43,167 nt of DNA from Desulfobacula sp. (lineage in GTDB: Bacteria; Desulfobacterota; Desulfobacteria; Desulfobacterales; Desulfobacteraceae): positions 1-43,167 of the forward strand of contig JAKIUJ010000009.1 of assembly GCA_021647625.1 (NCBI GenBank). The letters run 5' to 3'. The notes under the pieces were generated by a model, which saw nothing but the letters and a program-made list of their open reading frames with translations, searched no databases and had not been told where the DNA came from. Each line of letters opens with the position of its first letter. The stretch's first letter is position 1. A program made the translations under genes and the position numbers. This document shows positions 32,881 through 41,490 of this stretch, piece after piece.

Positions 32881-32981
32881 CCTATCCTCCAAATTTGAGT
32901 TAATGTTTCTTGTTAAAAATCCATTCCTTTTATAAATCTGAATCCTTAACAATAATGAAAATTGTACACCCTAAGGCGTTT

Positions 32982-33010
32982 AAAATACCAAAAACAAAAT
33001 TCCGGGTCAA
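32982..33010 (-). promoter_or_regulatory. Sigma-70-type promoter of the opp operon
   Basis: On the minus strand TTGACC (33010-33005) and TATTTT (32987-32982) are separated by 17 bases, about 100 bases before oppA. No dyad overlaps it. The remaining bases to the XRE gene (33011-33246) show no gene and no clear site. Confidence 0.55.
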
Positions 33011-33246
33011 GCATTATACTTAATTAAAAAATCGATCAAAAAATTGAGTTTTTTTAAAAAAATACTATCAAAATTTTGTTTTACTACCATTTTAATTCAT
33101 GGATTTCATTTCCTGAAAACCATGAACATTATTTTGGTTAAAAATCACGGCAATCACGCCTCCTTCAATTACACATCCTCTATAAAATTCCGTCATATAT
33201 AAAATGCAAGCCACATCAATCTTGTTAACAACCATTACCTGTTCCA

Positions 33247-34275
33247 CTAATACAGTTTCAATTCAGGATAATTCATCAAAAATGAGAGAGCCGTATCAAA
33301 CCCGGATTCAATACCATACTGCGAGAATAATGATCTGACATAGGAATGGAAGCCATCAGGTGTATCCATTCCGTCGGAAGTCTCAATTGCATTTTTAGAA
33401 CTGTTAATCTCATTTAGAAAAATATCAAGAACGCCTGGAGCATCAGAAAGGAAACTCTCCAGAGTGAGCTCATCCAATTCTTCATTAAACATATGCCTAC
33501 GTTCGGCAGAAAAGCTTACCTTCGGTGTTTTGCCATATGCATCCTGAACTTGAAATTGAAAATAGCCACATTTTTTTACCACTCTATTTTTATGTTGTTC
33601 AGGGAACTTAAGTGCTGCTGAAACGGCATTGGCAAAATATTGTGTTCCAAGCTCGATCTTTCTGGGATTAGCCCCTTGAATATCCAGGCCAAAATTTCTG
33701 AAAAAACTTTCTTCCAGACACTTTCGACACATATAGGTTTCAAAACCATACCCTTTTTGACAGTTCTTGATGAACAGCATTTTTCTTTCAGCCACTACAT
33801 CATATGTAAACTTTTTATAAAAACCGTCTGCCTCACTGCTTGACTCAGTGGGAAACTCTTTCATCATATAAAGTTCCATTGGCATATATATATCGCTGGG
33901 CCGGCGTTTAACGATAATTTTGGTACCGCCAATATTTTCAAGTGCAGCCATAACCAACTCAAAATGGATATAATTAAAATTGGGAATAATCCTGCCTTCA
34001 AATTTTCTGTGATTGTTATTTTTTAATATTTCAGGAATATCATGATCGTTCAGAGGCATATAATCATAACCAGCCAGAATATTATTGATATCGGTAATGG
34101 AATAATTTAAAGCCAGAAGTATGGAGGCGATTTTATCTTTTCCCGGATGATTGATCCTTTCCTTTTTTAATTTATTCAAATAGGTATTGGATATTCCGGA
34201 CATTTTGCTGATCTGGTTTATATTCAGACCGCTTTTGTCGATAATTTTTATAAGGGTTCTGGGAAAACGACGCAT
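33247..34275 (-). CDS. XRE-type DNA-binding protein with an unrecognised C-terminal domain
   Basis: A 342-residue protein. Residues about 10-70 are an XRE helix-turn-helix (GLNINQISKMSGISNTYLNK). The remaining ~270 residues are a large domain I do not recognise. It has a CRKC pair near residue 183, a conserved-looking RYDVV-like strand region (FTYDVVAERKMLFIK), and a low-complexity acidic stretch near the end. There is no receiver or ligand-binding domain known to me. It stands alone between opp and a DUF523 gene. It could sense a ligand through the large domain. Confidence 0.65.
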   Translation of the reverse strand: MRRFPRTLIKIIDKSGLNINQISKMSGISNTYLNKLKKERINHPGKDKIASILLALNYSITDINNILAGYDYMPLNDHDIPEILKNNNHRKFEGRIIPNFNYIHFELVMAALENIGGTKIIVKRRPSDIYMPMELYMMKEFPTESSSEADGFYKKFTYDVVAERKMLFIKNCQKGYGFETYMCRKCLEESFFRNFGLDIQGANPRKIELGTQYFANAVSAALKFPEQHKNRVVKKCGYFQFQVQDAYGKTPKVSFSAERRHMFNEELDELTLESFLSDAPGVLDIFLNEINSSKNAIETSDGMDTPDGFHSYVRSLFSQYGIESGFDTALSFLMNYPELKLY

Positions 34276-34583
34276 TTATTATTGATATTCCTTGATCTAA
34301 GGTAATGTGATGTAGCCATACCTTTTAATAAACCACCTCAAATTAAAAAAGTCATTGATTGAATCCCCTGAATATAACTCAAGATTTTGGGATTCATCTT
34401 AAATCCGCCTCTTGGTTAACATAAATTTTACTCAAAGATCAATAAAAAATTTAAAACATAGTTTAAAGAATTATTCAACCGAATTTTATTCCCCCACAGC
34501 CCTGATTATCGGGTCTTATAGCACGATAGTGATTCTCAAACGATTGATGGGGATCACAGCCTTAAATTTGAATATACTCAGTA
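34276..34583. other. AT-rich intergenic stretch with no gene seen
   Basis: Upstream of the XRE gene and before repeat copy 2. Frames are short and lack ribosome sites. It should hold the XRE promoter on the minus strand; I did not find a convincing -35/-10 pair. Confidence 0.4.
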
Positions 34584-34730
34584 TTTGAACGAAAACTCAC
34601 CCATCTGCTTCGTTGCTGCAAAATTCTGAAATCCTCATGTACTATAGTACACTCCGGTTTCAGAATTTCTTGCGCCTTGCATATGGGCAATTTTTCGCCC
34701 AAACACGGGTTTTCGGTCGGGCAATACTTA
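34584..34730. repeat. Foldback repeat, copy 2 (about 147 bp)
   Basis: A close relative of copy 1 (27114-27262). It has the same central palindrome GTACTATAGTAC, while the flanking arms read AATTCTGAA and TTCAGAATT: both sides changed together relative to copy 1, so the stem is preserved. Its right end supplies the stop codon region of the DUF523 gene, so it lies directly at that gene's 3' end. Confidence 0.8.
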
Positions 34731-35219
34731 TAAAAAACTTTGTTTTACAAATATTTCAAATTCCTGGATTTCACTGTCTGAAAAAACATAAACATTGTTC
34801 TGCTTCAAGATCGCGGCCGTCACTCCATCACCGCAGATTAAACGCCCGCCAAAAGTACCATCATAGATGAAATGCGAACCACATGAAGGGCTTTTATCCT
34901 TCAAAAGTACCACCTGGCTATGGTGAGCGCGAACGACACTGAGTGCAGATTCAGCCCCTTTTATAAAGAACCGGCTCACATCTTTTCCATTTATATCCAT
35001 CACTCCTGCCCTGCCGGCCAAGACATCAGAACCATTGCCTCCTGCAATTTGAGCCGGCGCACGAGGGATGGACATGCCACCGGCCACCTCTGGACAACAC
35101 TTTACCATACATCCCTTGTTGCCCAACAATTCCAGGTACTTATTTTTCAACGGAACACATTTGCCGTCATATCGAACCACATCCCCTGCCAGACAGGCAC
35201 TGACCAATATTTTTTCCAT
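34728..35219 (-). CDS. DUF523-family protein
   Basis: A 163-residue protein. DUF523 hallmarks are MEKILVSACLAGDVVRYDGK, CCPEVAGGMSIPRAPAQIAG, and LLKDKSPSCGSHFIYDG. The conserved cysteines (SACL, KCCPE, PSCG) suggest metal or Fe-S binding. Biochemical role unknown. The stop codon lies inside repeat copy 2. It is divergent from the acyl-CoA dehydrogenase gene. Confidence 0.85.
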   Translation of the reverse strand: MEKILVSACLAGDVVRYDGKCVPLKNKYLELLGNKGCMVKCCPEVAGGMSIPRAPAQIAGGNGSDVLAGRAGVMDINGKDVSRFFIKGAESALSVVRAHHSQVVLLKDKSPSCGSHFIYDGTFGGRLICGDGVTAAILKQNNVYVFSDSEIQEFEIFVKQSFL

Positions 35220-35261
35220 TTTGGAACACTATATAATTTACTTTGAATTGTAAAATAGTTA

Positions 35262-35304
35262 TTGACACACCAATCATTTAATGTAATGAATGACTATTCA
35301 TTTT
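35262..35304 (+). promoter_or_regulatory. Promoter with TetR/FadR-type operator upstream of acyl-CoA dehydrogenase
   Basis: TTGACA (35262-35267) is followed 16 bases on by TAATGA. Overlapping the -10 is TGAATGACTATTCATT (35287-35302), which matches the Gram-positive FadR-type consensus TGAATGAMTANTCATTCA at 16 of 18 bases. Such sites let acyl-CoA-sensing TetR proteins repress fatty acid genes. A matching regulator gene was not found in the window. Confidence 0.6.
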
Positions 35305-35513
35305 TTAAACAGAACAAAAGACTGATAAAGAAAATTGGTCATGGCATCAAATTTGAGAATTAAGTTTTTATTTTTATTTGAAATAATTTTTATTTTGACA
35401 GAACCCAGGGCCATCATTCCTTTGTTAAAAAACGATATTAAAAACATGAGTATTAATTCATTAACAGGCATCACCTTTTTTAGATTTACAACATAAGCAG
35501 GAGGCATTGAAAC

Positions 35514-37328
35514 ATGGCACAGGTAATTTCCGATCGCAGGGATATCGAATTTGTAGTTCATGAACAACTTGAGGCTCAAACGCTCTCAAAACTTCATGAT
35601 AATTTTACCGATTTTAACAAGAAGACCATAGATCTTGTTATTTCCGAGGCTAAAAATTTTGCTGTCAAGGAATTATTGCCGGCAAACAAGGAAGGAGATG
35701 AGCAAGGCTGCACGCTTAAAGATGGCAAAGTCACAACGCCGGATTCCTTTAAACGGCTGTATGACATTTTCAATGAAGGCGAATGGCTTGCTGTGACGGA
35801 ATCTCCTGAATGGGGCGGCCAGGGGATGCCAAGAACTGTTGCTGCTGCTGCTGCTGAATATTTCAACGGCGCCAACTTCCCATTTATGATGTATCCCGGA
35901 CTGACGCAAGGTGCAGGACACCTGGTTGAAAATTTCGGCACCCGGGAACAAAAAGAGATCTATCTTAAAAATATGTTTACCGGAAAATGGTCCGGCACCA
36001 TGCTCCTGACCGAGCCCGGCGCCGGCTCTGATGTTGGTGCATTAACCACAAAAGCTGTTCGAAATGATGACGGAACATTTACCATCACCGGTGAAAAAAT
36101 ATTTATTTCAGGCGGTGAGCACGATCTGACTGAAAACATCATCCATCCGGTTTTGGCAAGGATTGAAGGAGCACCCGAAGGTACTAAGGGCATCTCCTTG
36201 TTTCTGGTTCCAAAGTACCGGGTTAATGAAGATGGAACGCCTGGTGAATTCAATGATGTCATCTGTACCGGAATCGAACATAAACTCGGGATACATGGAA
36301 ACAGTACATGTTCACTGTCCCTGGGCTCTAAAGGCAATTGTATCGGTACTCTTTTGGGCGAAGAGAACAAAGGCATGAAAGCCATGTTCCTGATGATGAA
36401 CGAAGCTCGAAGTCTTGTGGGTTTCCAGGGTTTTGCATGTGCAACCACAGCTTATATGTATGCCCTTGATTATGCAAAAAACAGAATACAGGGTAAAAAT
36501 CTCCTTGAGTTCATGAACCCGGAAGCCAAATCTGTTTCAATTATGCAACACCCGGATGTCAGACGCCAATTGATGATGATGAAGGTCTACGTGGAAGGTA
36601 TGAGATCCTTGCTGTATTTTGTTCAATATAGCTCAGACATGGCCAATCATGCCCCGACCCAGAAAGAAAAAGACAAATATCATGGGTTTGTCGAAGTCCT
36701 CACCCCGATTGCCAAAGGATATGTCACCGATCGATCTTTCGAAATCTGCAGCACGGGAATGCAGGTATACGGCGGTTATGGATTTATCGAAGAATATCCC
36801 ATGGCGCAACTGCTGAGGGACTGCCGGATAACCTTGATTTATGAGGGCACCAACGGCATCCAGGCAATGGACCTTCTAGGACGTAAATTAGGCTTGAATA
36901 AAGGCAAACCCATTATGGATCTGTTTGGTGAAATGCAAAAAGCAATTGCCGCCGGCAAAGCCATACCGGAACTTGCAACCTATGCCGTAAAAGTTGAAGA
37001 AGTCACGAACAAACTGGCCGAGGTTGCTATTCACATGGGCCAAGCCGCCATGTCTGAAAAGGTATTAAACGCATTTGCCAATGCCCATCCGTTTCAGGAT
37101 GCGACAGGCGATGTTACCATGGCATGGATGCTGCTCTGGAGAGCGAACATTGCTGCGACCAAGCTTGAAAAAGCCAAGAAAAAAGACAAATTTTTTTATG
37201 CCGGCATTATTAAATCCTTGCAGTTTTTCGTAGAAACTCAACTGCCTGTTACACTTGGAAGATTCAGCGCACTCATGAACACCAGCAGTGCTGCCATGGA
37301 TATTGAAGATAAAATGTTTCCTGCTTAA
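35514..37328 (+). CDS. Long-form acyl-CoA dehydrogenase (~600 residues)
   Basis: A 604-residue flavoprotein. Visible motifs are TEPGAGSDVGAL and FTITGEKIFISGG, EVCS-like FEICSTGMQVYGGYGFIEEY, and the catalytic glutamate region YEGTNGIQAMDLLGRK. The C-terminal extension past about residue 460 is the additional helical domain of the long ACAD subgroup often labelled AcdA or DmdC-like. It oxidises acyl-CoA to 2-enoyl-CoA, passing electrons to ETF. AGGAGG lies upstream of the ATG. It stands alone behind a FadR-type operator, with a 210-base leader. Substrate chain length cannot be read. Confidence 0.9.
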   Translation: MAQVISDRRDIEFVVHEQLEAQTLSKLHDNFTDFNKKTIDLVISEAKNFAVKELLPANKEGDEQGCTLKDGKVTTPDSFKRLYDIFNEGEWLAVTESPEWGGQGMPRTVAAAAAEYFNGANFPFMMYPGLTQGAGHLVENFGTREQKEIYLKNMFTGKWSGTMLLTEPGAGSDVGALTTKAVRNDDGTFTITGEKIFISGGEHDLTENIIHPVLARIEGAPEGTKGISLFLVPKYRVNEDGTPGEFNDVICTGIEHKLGIHGNSTCSLSLGSKGNCIGTLLGEENKGMKAMFLMMNEARSLVGFQGFACATTAYMYALDYAKNRIQGKNLLEFMNPEAKSVSIMQHPDVRRQLMMMKVYVEGMRSLLYFVQYSSDMANHAPTQKEKDKYHGFVEVLTPIAKGYVTDRSFEICSTGMQVYGGYGFIEEYPMAQLLRDCRITLIYEGTNGIQAMDLLGRKLGLNKGKPIMDLFGEMQKAIAAGKAIPELATYAVKVEEVTNKLAEVAIHMGQAAMSEKVLNAFANAHPFQDATGDVTMAWMLLWRANIAATKLEKAKKKDKFFYAGIIKSLQFFVETQLPVTLGRFSALMNTSSAAMDIEDKMFPA

Positions 37329-37407
37329 ATAGTGTTTGGTTCAGATACTAAATAATTAAATTAAGTTAAATTCCAGACTGAACACGTTTCATAAAGTACA
37401 ATTTCAG

Positions 37408-37445
37408 GGGGCTGCCGAATCTTTTTGGCAGCCCCTCTATTATTC
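37408..37445 (+). terminator. Rho-independent terminator after the acyl-CoA dehydrogenase gene
   Basis: GGGGCTGCC and GGCAGCCCC form perfect 9-bp arms around a 10-base loop, followed by TCTATTATTCT. It lies 80 bases past the stop. The remaining ~240 bases to the next gene hold nothing I recognise. Confidence 0.85.
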
Positions 37446-37683
37446 TATCAAGGGTAAACGCATGTAAATTTGGCATGAATTTTAATTCTTTGTTTTACGC
37501 AAGCTTGTGCAAAACGATAATGTCATTTGCGTTTACCTTCAAACCGTAACTATCTGAAATCATTAATATGAAAAAATTACGTGCATTACCCCATTATTCT
37601 ATCCCCCAATATTTTCATTCCCGGTCAAAAATGATATAGTTAATTTTATTTTTTAACACCTTAAAAACTGGAACTTTTAAGAA

Positions 37684-38751
37684 ATGAAAAACTTCAAAGC
37701 CAATGGCCTGCCCCTGTTAATCGGAAGTCTTCCCATGGACAGCCACACAGAGGCCATCAAACTTGTCCTTGATCACACCCCGGACATCCCTTTATGGGTC
37801 CAACTGCCCCATTACCCGGAAGAAGGAATGGTGCTGCAATTTCTTGAGGGATTACCCGGATTCTCAGAAAAAAGTGAAAAAAATTTATTAAACACCGATC
37901 TGCCCGGCTTTGATGAGGAGATGATTTCTTTTTTTGAGGACTATCTTTCCATATCAGAACCAGGTGTTGATATTGGAAATTCACGGTTTGCCCTTTCCGG
38001 AAAAAGAGCCAAAGGCTTTGTTGAATTTTTAAGGCAGATAGATGAAGACAAGCCATCATTTGTTGCTTTGAAAGGCCAGGTAACAGGCCCCATATCCTTT
38101 TGTACAGCTGTTAAGGACCAGGACAACAAAGATATCTTTTATGATAACCAGCTCAGGGATATTGCCATTAAAAAACTCGCTCTCAATGCCCGATGGCAGG
38201 CAAAAGAATTTGCTAAAAGAGGGGCAGTTCCCATTATTTTCATTGATGAGCCTGCATTGGCAGGATTTGGCACATCTGCTTATATCACCATCACAAAAGA
38301 GGACGTTACACAAAGCATTGATGAAATTGTCCGTGAAATTCACGCTGAAGACGGACTGGCAGGAATTCATGTCTGCGGCAACACCCAATGGGATATGTTA
38401 TTAAACTCAACCATCGATATTATCAGTTTTGATGCTTTTACCTATTTTGACAGATTGATCCTTTATCCAAATGAGATAAAACAATATCTGGGACAGGGGA
38501 AAATTCTGGCCTGGGGCATTGTACCAACATCAGAGCCTGAAAAAATTGCAGAACAAACAGTAAAAGGACTGACTCAGCTTCTTCACAGCCAGATGGATGA
38601 ACTTGTACAAAAAACCGGTATCAATAAAGCAACGATTCTTTCCCAGAGCTTTATTACCCCAAGCTGCGGTACGGGTTCCATTGATATTGGGTCTGCAAAA
38701 AAGGTATTGATGCTCACAAAAGAAGTCTCTTTGGCATTTAAACTGTCCTGA
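37684..38751 (+). CDS. UroD/MetE-like zinc-dependent methyltransferase
   Basis: A 355-residue protein with the UroD/MetE-like barrel. A histidine-cysteine pair lies in GIHVCGNTQWDML and a second cysteine in ITPSCGTGSIDIG; together they look like the zinc ligands of MetE and corrinoid methyltransferases. It could be a core MetE-type methionine synthase or an MtaA-like methyltransferase. It does not have the substrate residues of true UroD as far as I can judge. It is convergent with the transglutaminase-like gene (six-base gap). Confidence 0.7.
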   Translation: MKNFKANGLPLLIGSLPMDSHTEAIKLVLDHTPDIPLWVQLPHYPEEGMVLQFLEGLPGFSEKSEKNLLNTDLPGFDEEMISFFEDYLSISEPGVDIGNSRFALSGKRAKGFVEFLRQIDEDKPSFVALKGQVTGPISFCTAVKDQDNKDIFYDNQLRDIAIKKLALNARWQAKEFAKRGAVPIIFIDEPALAGFGTSAYITITKEDVTQSIDEIVREIHAEDGLAGIHVCGNTQWDMLLNSTIDIISFDAFTYFDRLILYPNEIKQYLGQGKILAWGIVPTSEPEKIAEQTVKGLTQLLHSQMDELVQKTGINKATILSQSFITPSCGTGSIDIGSAKKVLMLTKEVSLAFKLS

Positions 38752-38757
38752 TTTCAA

Positions 38758-39426
38758 TCAGCTGTTCTCACAAAGCGCTTCATTGGAAAAATCCTTGGAG
38801 CGCCTTTTAAGATCTTCAAAATATGCGGGATATAATTCTCTGGATTCTGAAATAATTCTGTCCCAGGGTAAGTCTGCAAACGTTCCATGGTCTTTTACAT
38901 ATTCCATATGTTTGTTCCCAAACTTATCAAATGGATGGAAAACAGAATCATTTATCCCGTCGAAGTCCAAAGGCTTAACATTAAAGTTATTGCACAGTTC
39001 GAGATTGAAGGCCGGAGTAGCCTTAACCCATTTTTCATTCAAATAAATTTCCGTATACCCGTGATAAATAAAGGTATCGGTTCCCATTAATTTTTTTAGC
39101 CGCCTGGTATTCAAGTGGTTCTGCACATCTGCAAAACCAAGCCGGGCCGGGATATTTCTGCTCCGTATGCAGGCAGCCAGGAGCACAGCCTTTGCCACGC
39201 AATATCCATCACCCCTTTTAAGGACACAACTGGCCTTCATGGATTCTTTAGCAGGCTCAATACTGTAAGGGTTATACCGGATACCATCTCTGACCGCTAA
39301 ATTGAGTTGAACAGCTTTTTGTAAATTAGTATCCGTCTCCTTGCAATTGGCTTTTGCAAATTCAATTATCTTTGGATGATCACTGTCAATATAAAAGGTA
39401 GGGGTAATATATTTTTCCATTATCAC
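38758..39426 (-). CDS. Transglutaminase-like cysteine protease-fold protein
   Basis: A 222-residue cytoplasmic protein. The transglutaminase-like triad is partly visible: the nucleophile Cys in GDGYCVAKAVLLAACIRS, the His in YHGYTEIYLNEKWVKATPA, followed by a likely Asp/Asn. It has no signal peptide. Function of such stand-alone bacterial domains is mostly unknown, some being peptidases. The start may be GTG at 39426 (AAGGA upstream) or ATG at 39420. It is convergent with the methyltransferase gene. Confidence 0.8.
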   Translation of the reverse strand: MIMEKYITPTFYIDSDHPKIIEFAKANCKETDTNLQKAVQLNLAVRDGIRYNPYSIEPAKESMKASCVLKRGDGYCVAKAVLLAACIRSRNIPARLGFADVQNHLNTRRLKKLMGTDTFIYHGYTEIYLNEKWVKATPAFNLELCNNFNVKPLDFDGINDSVFHPFDKFGNKHMEYVKDHGTFADLPWDRIISESRELYPAYFEDLKRRSKDFSNEALCENS

Positions 39427-39562
39427 GGCAAAATCCTTAAAAAAAATTTAATCCATTATCTTAATTATGTAAATTATTTCAACAATACTTTACTAGAAAT
39501 GATTTTTGTAAAAGAAGCAAACTATTTTTCTGTAGCCTTTTTAAGAATCAACCCGAAACAAA

Positions 39563-39585
39563 AATGTCTCATAGTTTGAGACATT
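39563..39585. promoter_or_regulatory. Inverted repeat, candidate operator
   Basis: Perfect 9-bp arms AATGTCTCA and TGAGACATT with a 5-base centre, upstream of the transglutaminase-like gene. There is no U-tract, so an operator is more likely than a terminator. Confidence 0.45.
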
Positions 39586-39793
39586 GCCTCATTGTGGGCC
39601 AATAAAAGCAATCGGCTTGCTGTAACTTTCTGCCGATTTGGCATCCTGCATATCATGACAAAAGCATTAAATTTATTCAATCCAGTGAATGTGTTGGTTT
39701 AGCCCTGTATTGCAAAGATAAAACACAGGCCGCCAAACCGGTATTGTGCAAGGATTGATAAAGTAAAGTTATACCCAATATGCCTTCATCTTC

Positions 39794-39820
39794 CCCGGGT
39801 ATTGCTTTACAATACCCGGG
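39794..39820. repeat. GC-rich hairpin upstream of the DVU0298-type gene
   Basis: Perfect 11-bp arms CCCGGGTATTG and CAATACCCGGG with a 5-base loop, 62 bases before the start codon at 39883. It is not followed by a T-tract on either strand. It may be a leader hairpin or a short repeat. Confidence 0.5.
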
Positions 39821-39882
39821 CTGGCATAATTTATGCTGTTTAAAACTTTTAACAACCAACCTTCAGACCTATCAGGTATGCT

Positions 39883-40575
39883 ATGACAAAACCGTATGGA
39901 CGTAAAACAAAGCTTAAAGTCGGCAAAATCCTCTTGGAAGATAATCGGGACGTCGCCTTTGAAAAGCTTAAAAATATTCCGGATGAACAATTGGTGGGAC
40001 ACTTGTTTTCTCATTTCTATCACAAAGATGAACTTATTAAATATCGAAGCATTGCAGCAATGGGTGTTCTTTGTGCCAGAGTAGAAAAAAACAACAAAGA
40101 AAAAGCACGAATTATTCTGAGACGTATTATGTGGAATTTAAATGATGAATCCGGTGGTATCGGGTGGGGTTCACCCGAAGCCATGGGAGAGATATTATCC
40201 CAAAGCCCTGAACTGGTTCTCGAATTTAAATCAATTCTTTTTTCTTATCTGGATCCAGATGGGAACTACATTGAACATGAAATGCTCCAAAGAGGCGTAA
40301 TATGGGGAATTGGGACCTATATTGAGGTATACCCCAATGATCTTACACATAAAATTGAAGGCTTATTATGTGGTTATCTTCATTCACAAGACAGCGTAAA
40401 AAAAGGATATGCCGTAAGAGCCCTGGTTAACGCCAGCAGTTTTGACTGTAGCCTGGTTCCCGAGAGTATCCTCACGGACAACAGCCGGATAGACCTTTTT
40501 CATAACTGGAATTTTATTAAAACAAACATAGCCGATATTGCATTATCCTGTATAAATCGAAAAATTTTTGCATAA
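39883..40575 (+). CDS. DVU0298-type conserved protein of sulfate reducers
   Basis: A 230-residue helical protein with the highly conserved segment MWNLNDESGGIGWGSPEAMG that I associate with the DVU0298 family, found mainly in sulfate-reducing bacteria. Its helices resemble HEAT-type repeats (KYRSIAAMGVLCARV; KKGYAVRALVNASS). Function unknown; a scaffold role is likely. It is the first of four genes in one direction ending in the ferredoxin at 41694, but a 52-base gap to the next gene leaves co-transcription open. Confidence 0.65.
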   Translation: MTKPYGRKTKLKVGKILLEDNRDVAFEKLKNIPDEQLVGHLFSHFYHKDELIKYRSIAAMGVLCARVEKNNKEKARIILRRIMWNLNDESGGIGWGSPEAMGEILSQSPELVLEFKSILFSYLDPDGNYIEHEMLQRGVIWGIGTYIEVYPNDLTHKIEGLLCGYLHSQDSVKKGYAVRALVNASSFDCSLVPESILTDNSRIDLFHNWNFIKTNIADIALSCINRKIFA

Positions 40576-40627
40576 TTTTTTTAGTGGCACGCTTATTGAA
40601 ACAAACCCTTAAAAATATGATCAGCCA

Positions 40628-40894
40628 ATGTTTAATGTAAACAAATATAATAGTGATGAGAATATGCTGGAAAAAAAATGTGACATAAACATCGCTCGAA
40701 CCATTGACCTGGCAAATAAAATGATACAACTTGCCCAGGCCGGTTATGAACAGCGGGAAGACCCAAATTGCGGTGTTTTATACGGCATAATGCTGGATAC
40801 AGGCTATCGACTTCTTGATCTGGCACAAAAAGAAAAGCATAAACACATCCAAAAAGGCTGGTGGGACAATTCAATTAAAAAGGAAACAATTTAA
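40628..40894 (+). CDS. Small conserved-looking protein, family unknown
   Basis: An 88-residue protein, mostly helical, with [20 protein letters not shown] and [21 protein letters not shown] do not recognise the family. The start is ambiguous: 40628, or an internal ATG at 40664 ([14 protein letters not shown]) that keeps all the ordered part. Its stop overlaps the rubrerythrin start (TAATG), so the two are translationally coupled, which suggests a shared role in peroxide or metal handling. Confidence 0.7.
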   Translation: MFNVNKYNSDENMLEKKCDINIARTIDLANKMIQLAQAGYEQREDPNCGVLYGIMLDTGYRLLDLAQKEKHKHIQKGWWDNSIKKETI

Positions 40895-41436
40895 TGAAAA
40901 CTTATGTATGTTCAGTATGCGGTTATTCACACGAAGGCGAAAAAGCTCCTGAAAACTGCCCTCAATGTGGTGCAGTTCAATCTAAATTTTTGGTACAGGA
41001 AGGTGAGCTTGTCTGGGCAGATTCCCATTCAATCGGCGTTGCAAAAGACGTTGACCCGGAAATCCTCCAGGGATTGAGAGACAATTTTGCAGGAGAGTGC
41101 ACGGAAGTTGGTATGTACCTTGCCATGAGTAGACAGGCAGACCGGGAAGGATATCCAGAGGTTGCTGAAACCTATAAACGTATTGCATTTGAAGAAGCTG
41201 AACATGCAGCAAAGTTTGCTGAACTTCTTGGGGAAGTTGTGTATGCCGATACAAAATCCAACCTGGAGGCCCGTGTTCTGGCAGAAAATGGTGCCTGTAC
41301 CGGTAAAAAAGGTATCGCTGTGAAAGCCAAAGAACTTGGATATGATGCTATCCATGATACGGTTCATGAAATGTGCAAAGATGAGGCACGGCACGGCATG
41401 GCATTCCAGGGACTGCTAAACCGATTTTTTAAATAG
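40894..41436 (+). CDS. Reverse rubrerythrin (NADH peroxidase type)
   Basis: A 180-residue protein. The rubredoxin-like metal site comes first (CSVCGY at residues 6-11 and CPQCG near 27), followed by the ferritin-like di-iron domain with [30 protein letters not shown] and [10 protein letters not shown]. This order, N-terminal rubredoxin, is the reverse of classical rubrerythrin. It reduces hydrogen peroxide. It overlaps the upstream small gene by one base and is followed by a ferredoxin that could deliver electrons. Confidence 0.9.
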   Translation: MKTYVCSVCGYSHEGEKAPENCPQCGAVQSKFLVQEGELVWADSHSIGVAKDVDPEILQGLRDNFAGECTEVGMYLAMSRQADREGYPEVAETYKRIAFEEAEHAAKFAELLGEVVYADTKSNLEARVLAENGACTGKKGIAVKAKELGYDAIHDTVHEMCKDEARHGMAFQGLLNRFFK

Positions 41437-41473
41437 TGACTGACCGAAAACCGGATTTTCGCTCAGCCGTTAG
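41437..41473. repeat. Short, collapsed copy of the TTTTCGGTC repeat family
   Basis: Directly after the rubrerythrin stop lies TGACCGAAAACCGGATTTTC, then GCTCAGCC: the two ends of the repeat family (TGACCGAAAAC and GTTTTCG-like) placed back to back with the 120-base inside missing. It is oriented with the same end at the gene's 3' side as the copies near 9158, 27262 and 34730. Confidence 0.5.
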
Positions 41474-41490
41474 TATAGATTAAAACAACC

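Larger units (their letters stand above)
39427..39882. other. 456-base intergenic stretch with two hairpins, otherwise no gene seen
   Basis: It separates two divergent genes. It contains AATGTCTCA-N5-TGAGACATT (39563-39585) and CCCGGGTATTG-N5-CAATACCCGGG (39794-39820). A looser dyad lies between, around GGTTTAGCCCTGT and ACAGGCCGCCAAACC (about 39691-39739). No riboswitch family was recognised. Confidence 0.55.

Noticed and set aside
35594-35941. Minus-strand frames over the acyl-CoA dehydrogenase gene
   Set aside because: Antisense to a clear gene, with no start signal or family.
39691-39739. Possible c-di-GMP (GEMM) riboswitch
   Set aside because: A few bases resemble its conserved core (ACAGGC, CCAAACC), but the order and tetraloop are wrong.
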